The notes: generated by a model from the sequence alone, not told the origin. A stretch of 64,000 nucleotides of DNA from Pseudomonas syringae (GCF_023278085.1 NZ_CP066265.1:124001-188000); one strand, 5' to 3'; counted from the first letter of the stretch, positions 47,971-58,049 are shown. Made by a program: numbers and translations.

Positions 47971-49512
47971 TTATGGGGTTGTCGCGTGATCGCGGCACTG
48001 CTGGAAAACCCTTTCCAGCGATGTCGGGTCGTTGAGCAGCGCCGCGCTGCTGGCGATATCAGGGGCCAGCCAGCGGTCTTCGTCGTAGGCCGGAACCTGT
48101 TCGCGCAGCAGCCGCCAGGCCATGTCCGTACCAACGCCGAAGCGCTGCGCCTTGAGAAATTCGAACGCCTGGGCCGCCAGCAAATACTCGATGGCCAGAA
48201 TCTGTGTGGTATTGCCCAACACCTTGTGCAGCTTGAGCGCAGCGCTGGTGCCCAGGCTCAGGTGATCTTCCTGCAGGCCCGAGGTGACGTAGTTGTCGAC
48301 CACCGCCGGTTGCGCCAGCTGGCGGTTTTCTGCGCACAACGACGCGGCGACGTACTGGACGATCATCATTCCCGAGTTGACGCCCGGCTGGCTGACCAGA
48401 AACGCCGGCAGGCCGCTGACCAGCGGATTGATCAGGCGATCCAGACGTCGTTCGGCGATGGCGCCCAGTTCGGCCACCGCCATGCACAGCAAGTCCGCCG
48501 CCATTGCCACCGACTGGCCATGCGGGTTGGCCTGGGACACCACGCGCCAGGCGTCCGGTGTGCCAAGCAGCATCGGGTTATCAGTGACCGAATTCAGTTC
48601 GGTCTCGATCTGGCGGATGGCGTGGGCCAATTGGTCGCGGGTCGCGCCATGTACCTGTGGAATCGAGCGAATGCTCAGCGCATCCTGCGTGCGAATGCCC
48701 TGGCTGCTGGCCAGCACTTCACTGCCTGCCAACAGGCTGCGCAGGTTTTTGCCCACCTGTTGCATGCCCGGATGCGGCTTGAGGGCAAGAATGCTCTCAT
48801 CGAACGCGTCGAGTTGGCCGCGCAGGGCTTCAAAGGTCATTGCCCCTGTCACGTCGGCCCATTGGCTCAGGCGCTCGGCATCGGCGATGGCCAGACAGCT
48901 CAGGCCGGTCATGCACGGCGTGCCGTTGACCAGGCACAGGCCGTCCTTGGCACCGAGTATGACCGGTGCCAGCTTTTCTTCATGCAAAGCCTGCTCGGCC
49001 GGGATGATTTGCCCTCGATAACTGACCGCCCCAACGCCCAGCAAGGCGATGCCAACGTGTGCCATGTGAGTCAGATAACCCACCGAGCCTTGCGACGGCA
49101 CGTGTGGCGTAATACCCCGGTTGAGCAAGGCCAGCAGTGCTTCGACCACTTGTCGATGAATGCCGGACTTGCCCTGGCTGTAATTGAGAATCGCGGCGCA
49201 GATGATCGCGCGGGTCTGTTCATCGGCCAGCGGCGCACCCACGCCGCAGGCATGGCTGAGCAAGGTGTTGCGCGACAGACGACTGAGCTGTTCGCCTTCC
49301 AGCGATACGTTGCACAGCGCGCCGAGGCCGGTGTTCACGCCATAGGCGCGCTCGCCGCTGACGACGATCTGCTGCACGATGGCCTGTGCGTTATCGATCC
49401 GCGCCCAAGCGGCGTCCGACAGGCGCAGTTGCGCGCCATGGCGGGCCACGGCCACGACATCCTGCCAGCCCAATGGCGTTTTATCGATGACGATCTGTGC
49501 TGCTCGCGACAT
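47971..49512 (-). CDS. HutH paralogue lacking the MIO-forming Ala-Ser-Gly triad
   Basis: A 513-residue aromatic amino acid lyase-fold protein in the hut operon. It keeps RAYGVNTGLGAL, NGTPCMTGL, the NSVTDNPML block and LQEDHLSLG. Where HutH reads [14 protein letters not shown] it reads GSVG-YLTHMAH (residues 142-152), so exactly three residues, the ones that cyclise to MIO, are missing in frame. The rest aligns without gaps around it, so it is not random decay. The ATG at 49512 follows AAGGA. P. aeruginosa has a second lyase-like gene at a comparable place. Without MIO it cannot do the normal deamination by the known mechanism; a binding, regulatory or HutH-partner role is possible. Confidence 0.85.
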   Translation of the reverse strand: MSRAAQIVIDKTPLGWQDVVAVARHGAQLRLSDAAWARIDNAQAIVQQIVVSGERAYGVNTGLGALCNVSLEGEQLSRLSRNTLLSHACGVGAPLADEQTRAIICAAILNYSQGKSGIHRQVVEALLALLNRGITPHVPSQGSVGYLTHMAHVGIALLGVGAVSYRGQIIPAEQALHEEKLAPVILGAKDGLCLVNGTPCMTGLSCLAIADAERLSQWADVTGAMTFEALRGQLDAFDESILALKPHPGMQQVGKNLRSLLAGSEVLASSQGIRTQDALSIRSIPQVHGATRDQLAHAIRQIETELNSVTDNPMLLGTPDAWRVVSQANPHGQSVAMAADLLCMAVAELGAIAERRLDRLINPLVSGLPAFLVSQPGVNSGMMIVQYVAASLCAENRQLAQPAVVDNYVTSGLQEDHLSLGTSAALKLHKVLGNTTQILAIEYLLAAQAFEFLKAQRFGVGTDMAWRLLREQVPAYDEDRWLAPDIASSAALLNDPTSLERVFQQCRDHATTP

Positions 49513-49524
49513 CTGCAACAGTCC

Positions 49525-50355
49525 TTAAAGGGTGGCCACGCGGCGCTGAACGAAACGGTCCACGTAATCGTCGGCGGGCGAATGCAGGATTTCTTTCGGC
49601 GTGCCGACCTGAATCAATCGCCCGTCCTTGAGGATCGCGATGCGATTGCCGATGCGCACGGCTTCGTCCAGATCGTGGGTGATGAACACGATAGTCTTGT
49701 GCAGGCTGGCTTGCAGTTCCAGCAACTGGTCCTGCATTTCGGCGCGAATCAGCGGATCAAGCGCGCTGAATGCCTCGTCCATCAGAATGATGTCGGTGTC
49801 GGCCGCCAACGCTCGTGCCAGGCCGACACGCTGGCGCATGCCACCGGAAAGCTGGTGCGGGTATTTGTTCTCGTAGCCTTGCAGGCCCACCGTGGTGATC
49901 CAGTGTTGCGCGCGCTCCTGACACAGCGCCTTGCTCTCGCCGCGCACTTTCAGGCCGTAGGCAACGTTGGCCAGTACGGTCTTGTGCGGCAGCAGGCCGA
50001 AGCTCTGGAACACCATGCTGATCTTGTGTCGGCGGAATTGGCGCAGGGCCTCCATGTCGTAGCGCAGAATGTCTTCGCCATCGACCAGAATCTCGCCGCT
50101 GGTAGGATCGATCAGCCGGTTGAAATGGCGCACCAGTGTCGACTTGCCTGAGCCGGACAGGCCCATGATGACGAAGATTTCGCCGCTGCCAATTGACAGC
50201 GACAGGTCGTTGACCCCGACCACACAGCCCGTCTGGGCCAGCACCTGGTCCTTGCTCTGGTTTTGCCTGATCAGTTCCAGCGCTTCCTTCGAGCGGTTGC
50301 CGAAGATCTTGAACACGTTTTTGACGACGATTTTGTTCGGTTCCACGCTGCTCAT
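49525..50355 (-). CDS. hutV: HutV, histidine/betaine-type ABC transporter ATP-binding protein
   Basis: A 276-residue ProV-like ATPase. Walker A is GLSGSGKST, the signature [15 protein letters not shown] and Walker [14 protein letters not shown]. The N-terminal [39 protein letters not shown] is typical of the glycine-betaine/histidine subgroup, but it lacks the C-terminal CBS domains of osmosensing ProV. Its start overlaps the hutW stop in ATGA. Confidence 0.9.
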   Translation of the reverse strand: MSSVEPNKIVVKNVFKIFGNRSKEALELIRQNQSKDQVLAQTGCVVGVNDLSLSIGSGEIFVIMGLSGSGKSTLVRHFNRLIDPTSGEILVDGEDILRYDMEALRQFRRHKISMVFQSFGLLPHKTVLANVAYGLKVRGESKALCQERAQHWITTVGLQGYENKYPHQLSGGMRQRVGLARALAADTDIILMDEAFSALDPLIRAEMQDQLLELQASLHKTIVFITHDLDEAVRIGNRIAILKDGRLIQVGTPKEILHSPADDYVDRFVQRRVATL

Positions 50356-51203
50356 TTGTGCGCCTCATGCCGTGGGCGGCCATAGGCCTGCGTGATACGG
50401 TCGATGACGACCGCCAGAATGACGATGGCCAGACCCGCTTCCAGTCCGCGTCCGACGTTGAGGGTCTGAATGCCCACCAGCACGTCTTCGCCCAGTCCGC
50501 GCGCGCCGATCATCGATGCAATGACCACCATCGACAGCGCCATCATGGTGGTCTGGTTGATCCCGGCCATGATGCTTGGCATGGCCAGCGGCAGTTGCAC
50601 GCCGAACAGTTGCTGCCAGCGATTGGCACCGAATGCGTTGATAGCCTCCATCACTTCGCCATCAACCTGACGAATGCCCAGGTCAGTCAGGCGGATCAGT
50701 GGCGGCGCGGCATAGATCACGGTGGCAAAAATCGCCGGAACCTTGCCCAGCCCGAACAGCATCAGCACCGGGATCAGGTAAACGAAGCTGGGCATGGTCT
50801 GCATGATGTCCAGCAGCGGCATCAACACCGAGCGCAGGCGATTGCTGCGCGCTGAAAGAATGCCCAGTGGAATGCCGATCAGCACCGCAATGACCGTGGC
50901 GACCAGCATCAGCGCCAGGGTCTGCATCAGTTTGTCCCACAAGCCGACCGCGCCGACCAGAAACAGCAGGCCGACCATCACCAGGCTGGTGACGATCTTG
51001 CGCGTCGCGTGCCAGGTAATCGCGCCGACAATGATCAGCATCAGCCACCACGGCGCCATGCGCAGCAGGCTTTCCAGGTTGACGATGGCCCACAGCAGCG
51101 TGTCGGATATATGTCGGAACACATCGCCGTACTGAGTCACCAGCGAGTCGACGCCGTCGTTGACCCAGTTGGCAATCGAGAAAGTGAAGTTTTCAGGAAA
51201 CAT
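50352..51203 (-). CDS. hutW: HutW, ABC transporter permease
   Basis: A 283-residue ProW-like permease with about six hydrophobic segments. The EAA-like loop [46 protein letters not shown] is conserved. It overlaps hutV by 4 bp and lies 73 bp after hutX. Confidence 0.9.
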   Translation of the reverse strand: MFPENFTFSIANWVNDGVDSLVTQYGDVFRHISDTLLWAIVNLESLLRMAPWWLMLIIVGAITWHATRKIVTSLVMVGLLFLVGAVGLWDKLMQTLALMLVATVIAVLIGIPLGILSARSNRLRSVLMPLLDIMQTMPSFVYLIPVLMLFGLGKVPAIFATVIYAAPPLIRLTDLGIRQVDGEVMEAINAFGANRWQQLFGVQLPLAMPSIMAGINQTTMMALSMVVIASMIGARGLGEDVLVGIQTLNVGRGLEAGLAIVILAVVIDRITQAYGRPRHEAHK

Positions 51204-51276
51204 AAGCGGCTCTCAAATGAGGTGTGTCGGGTCAACGGTCAGGGCAGACGGCTCGTCAGGCGGGCTGCCCCGGCGT

Positions 51277-52245
51277 TTACAGCGAGGCGTCCACCTTCTT
51301 CGCGGCGTCTTCACTGACCCACTTGTGCCAGACTTCCGGGTGCTCTTTCAGGAAAATCTTCGCCAGTTTTGGCGATTCGATGCGTTCCTTGGCCATGCGC
51401 CCCAGGTTCTGGTTGAGCAGGTCGATGGGCAGGTTGACCTTTTCCAGTATCGCGACCAGCTCAGGCGCCTGGTCGTGGAACACTTTGGACACGCCGACCT
51501 TGATATCGATCGACTTGTTGACCCCGGCCTTTTCTTCCAGTCGCACCAGGTCCACCTGGCCCATCAGCGGCGTCGGCGACCAGTAATAGGTCAGAATCGG
51601 CTCGCCACGCTTGTAGCTGGACAGGATAGCCGCATCCAGTGCCGGGCCGGTGCCCGGACGGAAGTTGGTGTATTTACTTTCCAGGCCGTAGCTCTTGAGC
51701 ATTTCGCTGTTTTCCAGCTCGCAGGTCCAGCCAGCCGGACAGTTGTAGAAACGGCCTTTGCCGGGCTCTTCCTGGTCCTTGAACACCGCAGAGTACTGGG
51801 CCAGATCGCTGATGGATTTCAGGTTGGGTGCCTTGGCTTCCAGCTTGCGTTTGGCATCGCCTTCGATCACATAGCGTGGCACGTACCAGCCTTCCACAGC
51901 GCCGACGATCGGCGCGCCGACACCGACCACCTTGCCGGCAGCGGCGGCCTTGTTCCAGACCTCGCTGCGGCCGACCCATTCTTCGGCGAAAATCTGGATG
52001 TCGTTGGTGCTCAGGGCGTTTTCCATGGCGATGGAGTTACCGGGCAGGGCGTCGACAGTGCAGCCGTAACCCTTGTCCAGAATGACCTGCAGCACGTCGG
52101 TCAGCAGCATTGCGCTTTCCCAGTTCAGACCGGCGAATTTCACCGGTTTGCCTGATTCGCACCAGCCGGCAGCCTGACTTGCGCCTGCGCTGGCGAGCAG
52201 GCCAGCGGATACCAGTGTGGTCAACAGGGCCTTTTTCATGTTCAT
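51277..52245 (-). CDS. hutX: HutX, periplasmic histidine-binding protein (OpuAC family)
   Basis: A 322-residue substrate-binding protein. The signal peptide MNMKKALLTTLVSAGLLASAGASQA ends near residue 25. The mature part AGWCESGKPVKFAGLNWESAMLLTDVLQVILDKGYGCTVDALPGNSIAMENAL is typical of ProX/OpuAC-like proteins. The ATG at 52245 follows GGGAGC; a second ATG two codons later is also possible. With HutW and HutV it forms a complete importer inside the hut operon. Confidence 0.9.
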   Translation of the reverse strand: MNMKKALLTTLVSAGLLASAGASQAAGWCESGKPVKFAGLNWESAMLLTDVLQVILDKGYGCTVDALPGNSIAMENALSTNDIQIFAEEWVGRSEVWNKAAAAGKVVGVGAPIVGAVEGWYVPRYVIEGDAKRKLEAKAPNLKSISDLAQYSAVFKDQEEPGKGRFYNCPAGWTCELENSEMLKSYGLESKYTNFRPGTGPALDAAILSSYKRGEPILTYYWSPTPLMGQVDLVRLEEKAGVNKSIDIKVGVSKVFHDQAPELVAILEKVNLPIDLLNQNLGRMAKERIESPKLAKIFLKEHPEVWHKWVSEDAAKKVDASL

Positions 52246-52357
52246 TGTCGATGCTCCCAAGCTTGAAATGGATGACGGCAGCTTCAATCAGGCATCCGGC
52301 CCGCAGGCATTCTCATGCCCGTTCCCCGAGTCTGTCGGTGTGATAACCGCAGAGTCC

Positions 52358-54055
52358 TTAACGTCCGATCATCGGCAGGTTCAAGCCCTGCTCTTTGGCA
52401 CAGTCGATAGCAATGTCGTAACCGGCATCGGCATGCCGCATTACACCGGTGGCCGGATCGTTGTGCAGTACGCGGGCGATGCGCTCGGCGGCTTCGTCCG
52501 TGCCGTCGCAGACGATCACCATCCCGGAATGCTGCGAAAAGCCCATGCCGACGCCGCCGCCGTGGTGCAACGACACCCAGGTCGCGCCACTGGCGGTGTT
52601 GAGCAACGCGTTGAGCAGCGGCCAGTCAGAGACTGCATCCGAGCCGTCGCGCATGGATTCGGTTTCGCGGTTGGGGCTGGCGACCGAGCCGGAGTCCAGG
52701 TGGTCACGACCGATCACCACCGGGGCCGACAGCTCGCCGCTGCGGACCATTTCGTTGAAGGCCAGGCCCAGTTTGGCGCGCTGACCCAGGCCGACCCAGC
52801 AGATACGTGCAGGCAAGCCCTGAAAGCTGATCCGCTCGCGGGCCATGTCCAGCCAGTTGTGCAGGTGCTCGTCGTCCGGGATCAGCTCCTTGACCTTGGC
52901 GTCGGTCTTGTAGATGTCCTGCGGGTCGCCTGACAGCGCAGCCCAGCGGAACGGCCCGATGCCGCGGCAGAACAGCGGGCGAATGTAGGCCGGGACAAAA
53001 CCGGGGAAATCGAAAGCATTGGCCACACCGACTTCCTTGGCCATCTGACGGATGTTGTTGCCGTAGTCGAAGGTCGGAATGCCGGCCTTCTGAAACGCCA
53101 GCATGGCTTCGACGTGTTCAGCCATCGACTGCTTGGCGGCCTTGACCACGCTGGCCGGTTCGCTCACCGAGCGGGCGCGGTACTCGTCCCAGGTCCAGCC
53201 TTTGGGCAGGTAGCCGTTGAGCGGGTCATGGGCGCTGGTCTGGTCGGTGACCATGTCTGGCCGCACGCCGCGACGGACCATTTCCGGCAGAATATCTGCC
53301 GCGTTGCCGCACAGGGCGATGGAAATGGCCTTGCCTTCGGCGGTGTATTTGGCAATGCGCGCCAAAGCGTCATCGAGATCAGCCGCCTGTTCGTCGACAT
53401 AGCGGGTCTTGATGCGGAAATCGATGCGGCTCTGCTGGCATTCGATGTTCAGCGAGCAGGCCCCGGCCAGTGTTGCCGCCAATGGTTGTGCGCCGCCCAT
53501 GCCGCCGAGGCCTGCCGTCAGCACCCAGCGACCCTTGAGGTTGCCGTCATAGTGCTGACGGCCGGCTTCGACGAAGGTTTCGTAGGTGCCTTGAACGATG
53601 CCCTGGCTGCCGATGTAGATCCAGCTGCCTGCGGTCATCTGGCCATACATCGCCAGGCCCTTGGCATCCAGCTCGTTGAAATGCTCCCAGCTGGCCCAGT
53701 GCGGCACCAGGTTGGAGTTGGCGATCAGCACGCGCGGGGCGTTGCTGTGGGTCTTGAACACGCCGACCGGCTTGCCGGACTGCACCAGCAGGGTTTCATC
53801 ATCGTTGAGCTGAGTCAGGCTCTCGACGATCTTGTCGTAGCACTCCCAGTTGCGCGCGGCACGGCCGATGCCACCGTAAACCACCAGTTCGTTGGGGTTT
53901 TCGGCAACTTCCGGGTCGAGGTTATTCATCAACATGCGCAACGGCGCTTCGGTCATCCAGCTCTTGGCGGTCAATTGAGTGCCGCGGGCGGCCCGTACGA
54001 CGCCTTCGCGGTGGCGGGTCCAGTCCTGCTTAAGGTCTTGATTATTCTCGGTCAC
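52358..54055 (-). CDS. hutU: HutU, urocanate hydratase (GTG start)
   Basis: A 565-residue NAD-dependent enzyme for step 2 of histidine breakdown. Conserved blocks include [53 protein letters not shown] and the C-terminal [26 protein letters not shown]. The GTG at 54055 follows GAGGA; an upstream TTG is less likely. It is the first gene of the leftward hut operon. Confidence 0.95.
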   Translation of the reverse strand: MTENNQDLKQDWTRHREGVVRAARGTQLTAKSWMTEAPLRMLMNNLDPEVAENPNELVVYGGIGRAARNWECYDKIVESLTQLNDDETLLVQSGKPVGVFKTHSNAPRVLIANSNLVPHWASWEHFNELDAKGLAMYGQMTAGSWIYIGSQGIVQGTYETFVEAGRQHYDGNLKGRWVLTAGLGGMGGAQPLAATLAGACSLNIECQQSRIDFRIKTRYVDEQAADLDDALARIAKYTAEGKAISIALCGNAADILPEMVRRGVRPDMVTDQTSAHDPLNGYLPKGWTWDEYRARSVSEPASVVKAAKQSMAEHVEAMLAFQKAGIPTFDYGNNIRQMAKEVGVANAFDFPGFVPAYIRPLFCRGIGPFRWAALSGDPQDIYKTDAKVKELIPDDEHLHNWLDMARERISFQGLPARICWVGLGQRAKLGLAFNEMVRSGELSAPVVIGRDHLDSGSVASPNRETESMRDGSDAVSDWPLLNALLNTASGATWVSLHHGGGVGMGFSQHSGMVIVCDGTDEAAERIARVLHNDPATGVMRHADAGYDIAIDCAKEQGLNLPMIGR

Positions 54056-54164
54056 AAAAAAATCCTCAGCGATCAATCCAGATCAGCGCGATGAAGGGCG
54101 GGCAGTGCCTGGCGAAGCAGGCCGGTTCAGTCCGATAGAGCACAGGCTGACTGGCCTGTCTCTA

Positions 54165-54178
54165 CTTGTACATACAAG
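54165..54178 (-). promoter_or_regulatory. HutC-type operator upstream of hutU
   Basis: CTTGTACATACAAG matches the HutC operator core (TGTA, two bases, TACA inside CTTG...CAAG) known from pseudomonads. It lies 110 bp upstream of hutU. HutC, the urocanate-responsive GntR repressor, is not encoded within the window. Confidence 0.8.
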
Positions 54179-54529
54179 CATATGCAATCAAAAGACCAAC
54201 TTTGCATAGCGCTGCTGTTTTGATCGTCGGAACAGCGTGAAACCCCGTATTCATGGGCTTCACGAGGGTGTGGTCAGGCAGATGAAATGGTGTGAAGCAA
54301 TGCTGCTGATGTTACCGCGCACGTGTTTTGCGCAGTTTTGAGGCGGCGGGTAACAGATTGGTGCAGAGAATGTGCACAGGGTTGCGAGGCTCATGAACAG
54401 AGCAGTCGTGGGTACTCGTTTGCATCGCTTTGGCATGGGAACGAACTCGCTCTGCCACGCGTCATACCGTGGCCTGAGCCAGCGTTTACCGGCCTGCGAT
54501 TAGTCTTTGCGGGTGTTTTCATGTTTAAA
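54179..54529. other. Intergenic region between hutU and betT
   Basis: About 350 bp with no gene that I can support. It lies between the HutC-type site and the BetI-type site and presumably carries the leftward hut promoter and part of the rightward betT promoter. Confidence 0.6.
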
Positions 54530-54545
54530 TTGAACGCTCGTTCAA
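54530..54545 (+). promoter_or_regulatory. BetI-type operator upstream of betT
   Basis: TTGAACG-CT-CGTTCAA is a dyad with 7-bp perfect arms, the pattern bound by the choline-responsive TetR repressor BetI. It lies about 100 bp before the betT start. Confidence 0.75.
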
Positions 54546-54643
54546 GTTAAACCGGTGGTTCGCTGCCCGCTCACATCTGGAGGCTTACCCTTGCCGTATC
54601 CGTTTTTTGCAGTTTGTTTTATCAGTCCGGAGGCCTGCGTTTT

Positions 54644-56638
54644 ATGAGTTCTCCGAGTACAACTCCCAGCGGAATGGTCCGCATGAACGCTCCAGTGTTT
54701 TACTTCGCTGCGAGCTTCATCCTGATCTTCGGCATCGTCGTCATCGCCTTCCCGCAAGCCAGCGGCGCATGGTTGCTGGCTGCACAAAACTGGGCGGCCA
54801 ATACGGTCGGCTGGTACTACATGATGGTCATGACCCTGTACCTGGTCTTCGTGGTGGTCACCGCCTTGTCGGGCTTCGGCAAGATCAAGCTCGGTGCCGA
54901 CCACGACGAACCCGAGTTCAGTTACCTCTCGTGGGCCGGCATGCTGTTCGCTGCGGGGATCAGCATCACGCTGTTCTTCTTCTGCGTCTCGGAACCGCTG
55001 ACGCATTTGCTGCAACCGCCGCAAGGCGAGGGCGGCACGACCGAGGCTGCGCGTCAGGGTATGCAGTTGCTGTTTCTGCACTGGGGCCTGCATGGCTGGG
55101 GCGTGTTTGCCTTTGTCGGTATGGCGCTGGCCTATTTCGCTTATCGACACAACCTGCCGCTGGCACTGCGTTCGGCGCTGTACCCGCTGATCGGCAAACG
55201 CATCAACGGCCCTATCGGCTATGCCGTCGATGGCTTCGGCATTATTGCGACCATCTTCGGGCTGGGCGCAGACATGGGCTTCGGTGTGCTGCATCTGAAC
55301 TCCGGCCTTGATTATCTGTTTGGCGTTCCGCACACCCAATGGATTCAGGTCGGTTTGATCACCCTGATGATGGGGGCGGCGATTCTGGTGGCCATCGCCG
55401 GTGTCGACAAGGGCGTGCGCGTCATGTCCGACATCAACATGCTGCTGGCCTGCGCGCTGCTGCTGTTTGTGCTGTTTGCCGGTCCGACCCAGCATTTGCT
55501 CAATACGCTGGTGCAGAACATCGGCGACTATCTGGGCGCGCTGCCGAGCAAGAGTTTCGACGTCTACGCCTACGATAAGCCAAGTGACTGGCTGGGCGGC
55601 TGGACCGTGTTCTATTGGGCGTGGTGGATTGCCTGGGCGCCATTCGTGGGCCTGTTCATCGCACGTATTTCCCGTGGCCGGACCATCCGTGAATTCGTGT
55701 TCGGTGTATTGCTGATTCCACTGGGCTTTACCCTGGCCTGGATGTCGATCTTCGGCAACAGCGCCATCGATCAGGTGCTCAACCACGGTATGACTGCGCT
55801 CGGTCAGTCGGCCATCGATGATCCGTCGATGACCCTGTACCTGTTGCTGGAGACCTATCCGTGGAGCAAGACCGTTATCGCGGTCACGGTGTTCATCAGC
55901 TTCGTGTTCTTCGTCACCTCGGCCGATTCGGGCACGGTGGTGCTGTCCACGCTCTCGGCCAAAGGCGGCAACCCCGACGAAGACGGCCCGAAATGGCTGC
56001 GCGTGTTCTGGGGTGTGGCCACGGCGCTGATCACCAGCGGCTTGCTGTTCTCCGGCAGTATCGATGCGCTGAAATCAGCGGTGGTACTGACTTCGTTGCC
56101 GTTCTCGCTGATCCTGCTGCTGATGATGTGGGGCCTGCACAAGGCGTTCGTCATGGAGTCCCAGCGCCAGATCGCGCAACTGTACTCACTGGCGCCAGTG
56201 TCCGGTTCACGACGCGGCGGCTGGCGTCAGCGCTTGAGTCAGGCCGTGCATTACCCGTCGCGAGACGAGGTGTATCGCTTCCTCGACCAGACCGTGCGTC
56301 CGGCCATTGATGAGGTGACGGCGGTGTTTGTCGAGAAGGGCTTGAGTGTCGTCAATGTGCCTGACCCGTCCAACGACTCGGTGACCCTGGAAATCGGCCA
56401 CGGCGAAGAGCGTCCGTTCATCTACCAGGTGCAGATGAAAGGCTTCTTCACTCCCTCGTTCGCACGAGGTGGCATGGGCTCCAAGCAGCTGAACAACCGC
56501 CGCTACTACCGCGCCGAGGTTCACCTGAGCGAAGGCAGTCAGGACTACGACCTGGTGGGCTACACCAAGGAACAGGTCATCAACGACGTGCTCGACCAGT
56601 ACGAGCGGCACATGCAGTTCCTGCATCTGGTGCGTTGA
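54644..56638 (+). CDS. betT: BetT, BCCT-family choline transporter
   Basis: A 664-residue sodium- or proton-coupled choline importer. Twelve hydrophobic segments are followed by a long cytoplasmic C-terminus (about residues 500-664) as in osmoresponsive BetT proteins. The BCCT motif WTVFYWAWWIAWAPFVGLFIARISRGRTIREFV, with the choline-binding Trp cluster, is intact. GGAGG lies about 10 bases before the ATG. P. syringae uses plant-derived choline as an osmoprotectant through such a carrier. The betIBA genes are not adjacent here. Confidence 0.93.
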   Translation: MSSPSTTPSGMVRMNAPVFYFAASFILIFGIVVIAFPQASGAWLLAAQNWAANTVGWYYMMVMTLYLVFVVVTALSGFGKIKLGADHDEPEFSYLSWAGMLFAAGISITLFFFCVSEPLTHLLQPPQGEGGTTEAARQGMQLLFLHWGLHGWGVFAFVGMALAYFAYRHNLPLALRSALYPLIGKRINGPIGYAVDGFGIIATIFGLGADMGFGVLHLNSGLDYLFGVPHTQWIQVGLITLMMGAAILVAIAGVDKGVRVMSDINMLLACALLLFVLFAGPTQHLLNTLVQNIGDYLGALPSKSFDVYAYDKPSDWLGGWTVFYWAWWIAWAPFVGLFIARISRGRTIREFVFGVLLIPLGFTLAWMSIFGNSAIDQVLNHGMTALGQSAIDDPSMTLYLLLETYPWSKTVIAVTVFISFVFFVTSADSGTVVLSTLSAKGGNPDEDGPKWLRVFWGVATALITSGLLFSGSIDALKSAVVLTSLPFSLILLLMMWGLHKAFVMESQRQIAQLYSLAPVSGSRRGGWRQRLSQAVHYPSRDEVYRFLDQTVRPAIDEVTAVFVEKGLSVVNVPDPSNDSVTLEIGHGEERPFIYQVQMKGFFTPSFARGGMGSKQLNNRRYYRAEVHLSEGSQDYDLVGYTKEQVINDVLDQYERHMQFLHLVR

Positions 56639-56675
56639 TCGGAGCATGGGCACGATAGGTGTTCTTTCAGACGCC

Positions 56676-56985
56676 TATCGTTCCTCACGCTCCAGCGTGG
56701 GAATGCCTGGCGTGACGCTCCGCGTCACAAATCTGCGCCACGCCGCACATCCAAGAGCGGACGCAGAGCGTCCAGAACGGCATGTCGACGCGGAGCGTCG
56801 CACGATAGTTGAGGTTATCGTTCCTCACGCTCCAGCGTGGGAATGCCGTGGGTGACGCTCCGCGTCACAAATCTGCGCCGCACCGCACATTCAAGATCGG
56901 ACGCAGAGCGTCCAGAACGGCATGTCGACGCGGAGCGTCGCAGGATAGTTGAGGTGATCGTTCCTCACGCGCTCGCGCAGGCGTG
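56676..56985. repeat. Tandem REP superunit, 140 bp x about 2.2
   Basis: Units beginning TATCGTTCCTCACGC start at 56676 and 56816, with a partial third from about 56956. Each carries CACGCT-CC-AGCGTG, GTGACGCTCCGCGTCAC, GGACGCAGAGCGTCC and GACGCGGAGCGTC. It lies between convergent betT and the LacI-family gene. Confidence 0.92.
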
Positions 56986-57002
56986 AGATTGCGTCTGCAA
57001 AC

Positions 57003-58049
57003 TTACGTACTCTCCCGCTCCACCAAGCTGCAATCCAGCAGATTCAGCCGCTGGATTTCCCCCTCTACCGGCAACACCCCAAGGCTTTCAAGCACGCGCG
57101 TTGCGGCCAGTATGCCGATCTCCAGCGCTGGCGGTTTGATGGTGGTCAGGCTGGGCAGCATCATTTCTGCGAAGGCGTAATCGCCAAAGCCCATCACGGC
57201 GCAATCCTGCGGGATGTGCAGGCCTGCACGCTGGCTGGCGAGCAGGGCGCCGGCTGCCAGGTTGTCGTTGGCGAAGAAGATGGCGTCGGGGCGAGGTGCC
57301 TGGCTCATCAAGGTTTCCATCGCCTGTTTGCCCGCCTCGAATGGCGCTCGCCCGGCATCCGGGACGAATACCCATGGCTGGATGCCAAGCCCTGCCAGGG
57401 TGGCGATATACCCGTCGCGTCGCTCCAGTGCGCTGAAGTCCCCCGCGATGCTGTTCTGCACGAACGCAATGCTGCGATAGCCCTTGCCGTACAGATAGCG
57501 AGCGGCAGTCACGCCAACGTTGTAGTGAGAAAAACCAATCTGGATCGGGCTGCGCTCCGGCCGATGGTCCCAGGTTTCGATCACCGGGATATCCGCCTGC
57601 TCGATCATCTTCTCGGTGGCCGGGCTGTGGAAGCGGCTGGTCAGTACCAGCGCTGCCGGCGACCAGCCCAGAAACGCCCGCACGGCGCTTTCTTCCTGCT
57701 CGGCGGAGAAGTAGCTGGAAGCCAGCAGCAACTGGAAACCCTGCTGGCTCAATGTGTCGCTGAAGCCCTGAATGGTGTTGGCGAAGATCGGCCCCGAGAT
57801 GTTGGGAATGACCATCGCCACTACCTTGCTGCGCGCTGACGCCAGACCACCGGCCACCCGATTGGGCACGTAACCCAGCGCACTGACAGCCGCCGCAATG
57901 CGTTCGCGCAACGCTGGCGACACGTGTGCAGGCTGATTGAAATAGCGCGATACGCTGATCGCTGACACACCTGCCTGTCGCGCCACCGTGTCGATGGTCA
58001 CCCGGCCTGCGCCTCGGCGTTTGCGTGTCGCAGGTTTTTCGTCGGCCAT
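57003..58049 (-). CDS. LacI-family transcriptional regulator
   Basis: A 348-residue regulator. The N-terminal HTH and hinge (VTIDTVARQAGVSAISVSRYFNQPAHVSPALRERIAAAVSALGYVPN, residues 17-62) are canonical, and the C-terminal part is a periplasmic-binding-protein-like sugar domain. It is divergent from a TonB receptor gene, and a perfect LacI-type palindrome lies between them. LacI-family effectors are usually sugars or sugar derivatives, a clue to the substrate of the locus. Confidence 0.9.
   Translation of the reverse strand: MADEKPATRKRRGAGRVTIDTVARQAGVSAISVSRYFNQPAHVSPALRERIAAAVSALGYVPNRVAGGLASARSKVVAMVIPNISGPIFANTIQGFSDTLSQQGFQLLLASSYFSAEQEESAVRAFLGWSPAALVLTSRFHSPATEKMIEQADIPVIETWDHRPERSPIQIGFSHYNVGVTAARYLYGKGYRSIAFVQNSIAGDFSALERRDGYIATLAGLGIQPWVFVPDAGRAPFEAGKQAMETLMSQAPRPDAIFFANDNLAAGALLASQRAGLHIPQDCAVMGFGDYAFAEMMLPSLTTIKPPALEIGILAATRVLESLGVLPVEGEIQRLNLLDCSLVEREST

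Noticed and set aside
47935..50151. 738-residue frame antisense to the lyase paralogue and hutV
   Set aside because: It opposes two genes with recognisable domains and has no domain of its own; its composition reflects the opposite strand.
52245..52358. Terminator splitting the hut operon after hutU
   Set aside because: No stem with a T-run was seen on the minus strand in the 112-bp gap; one operon remains the simpler reading.
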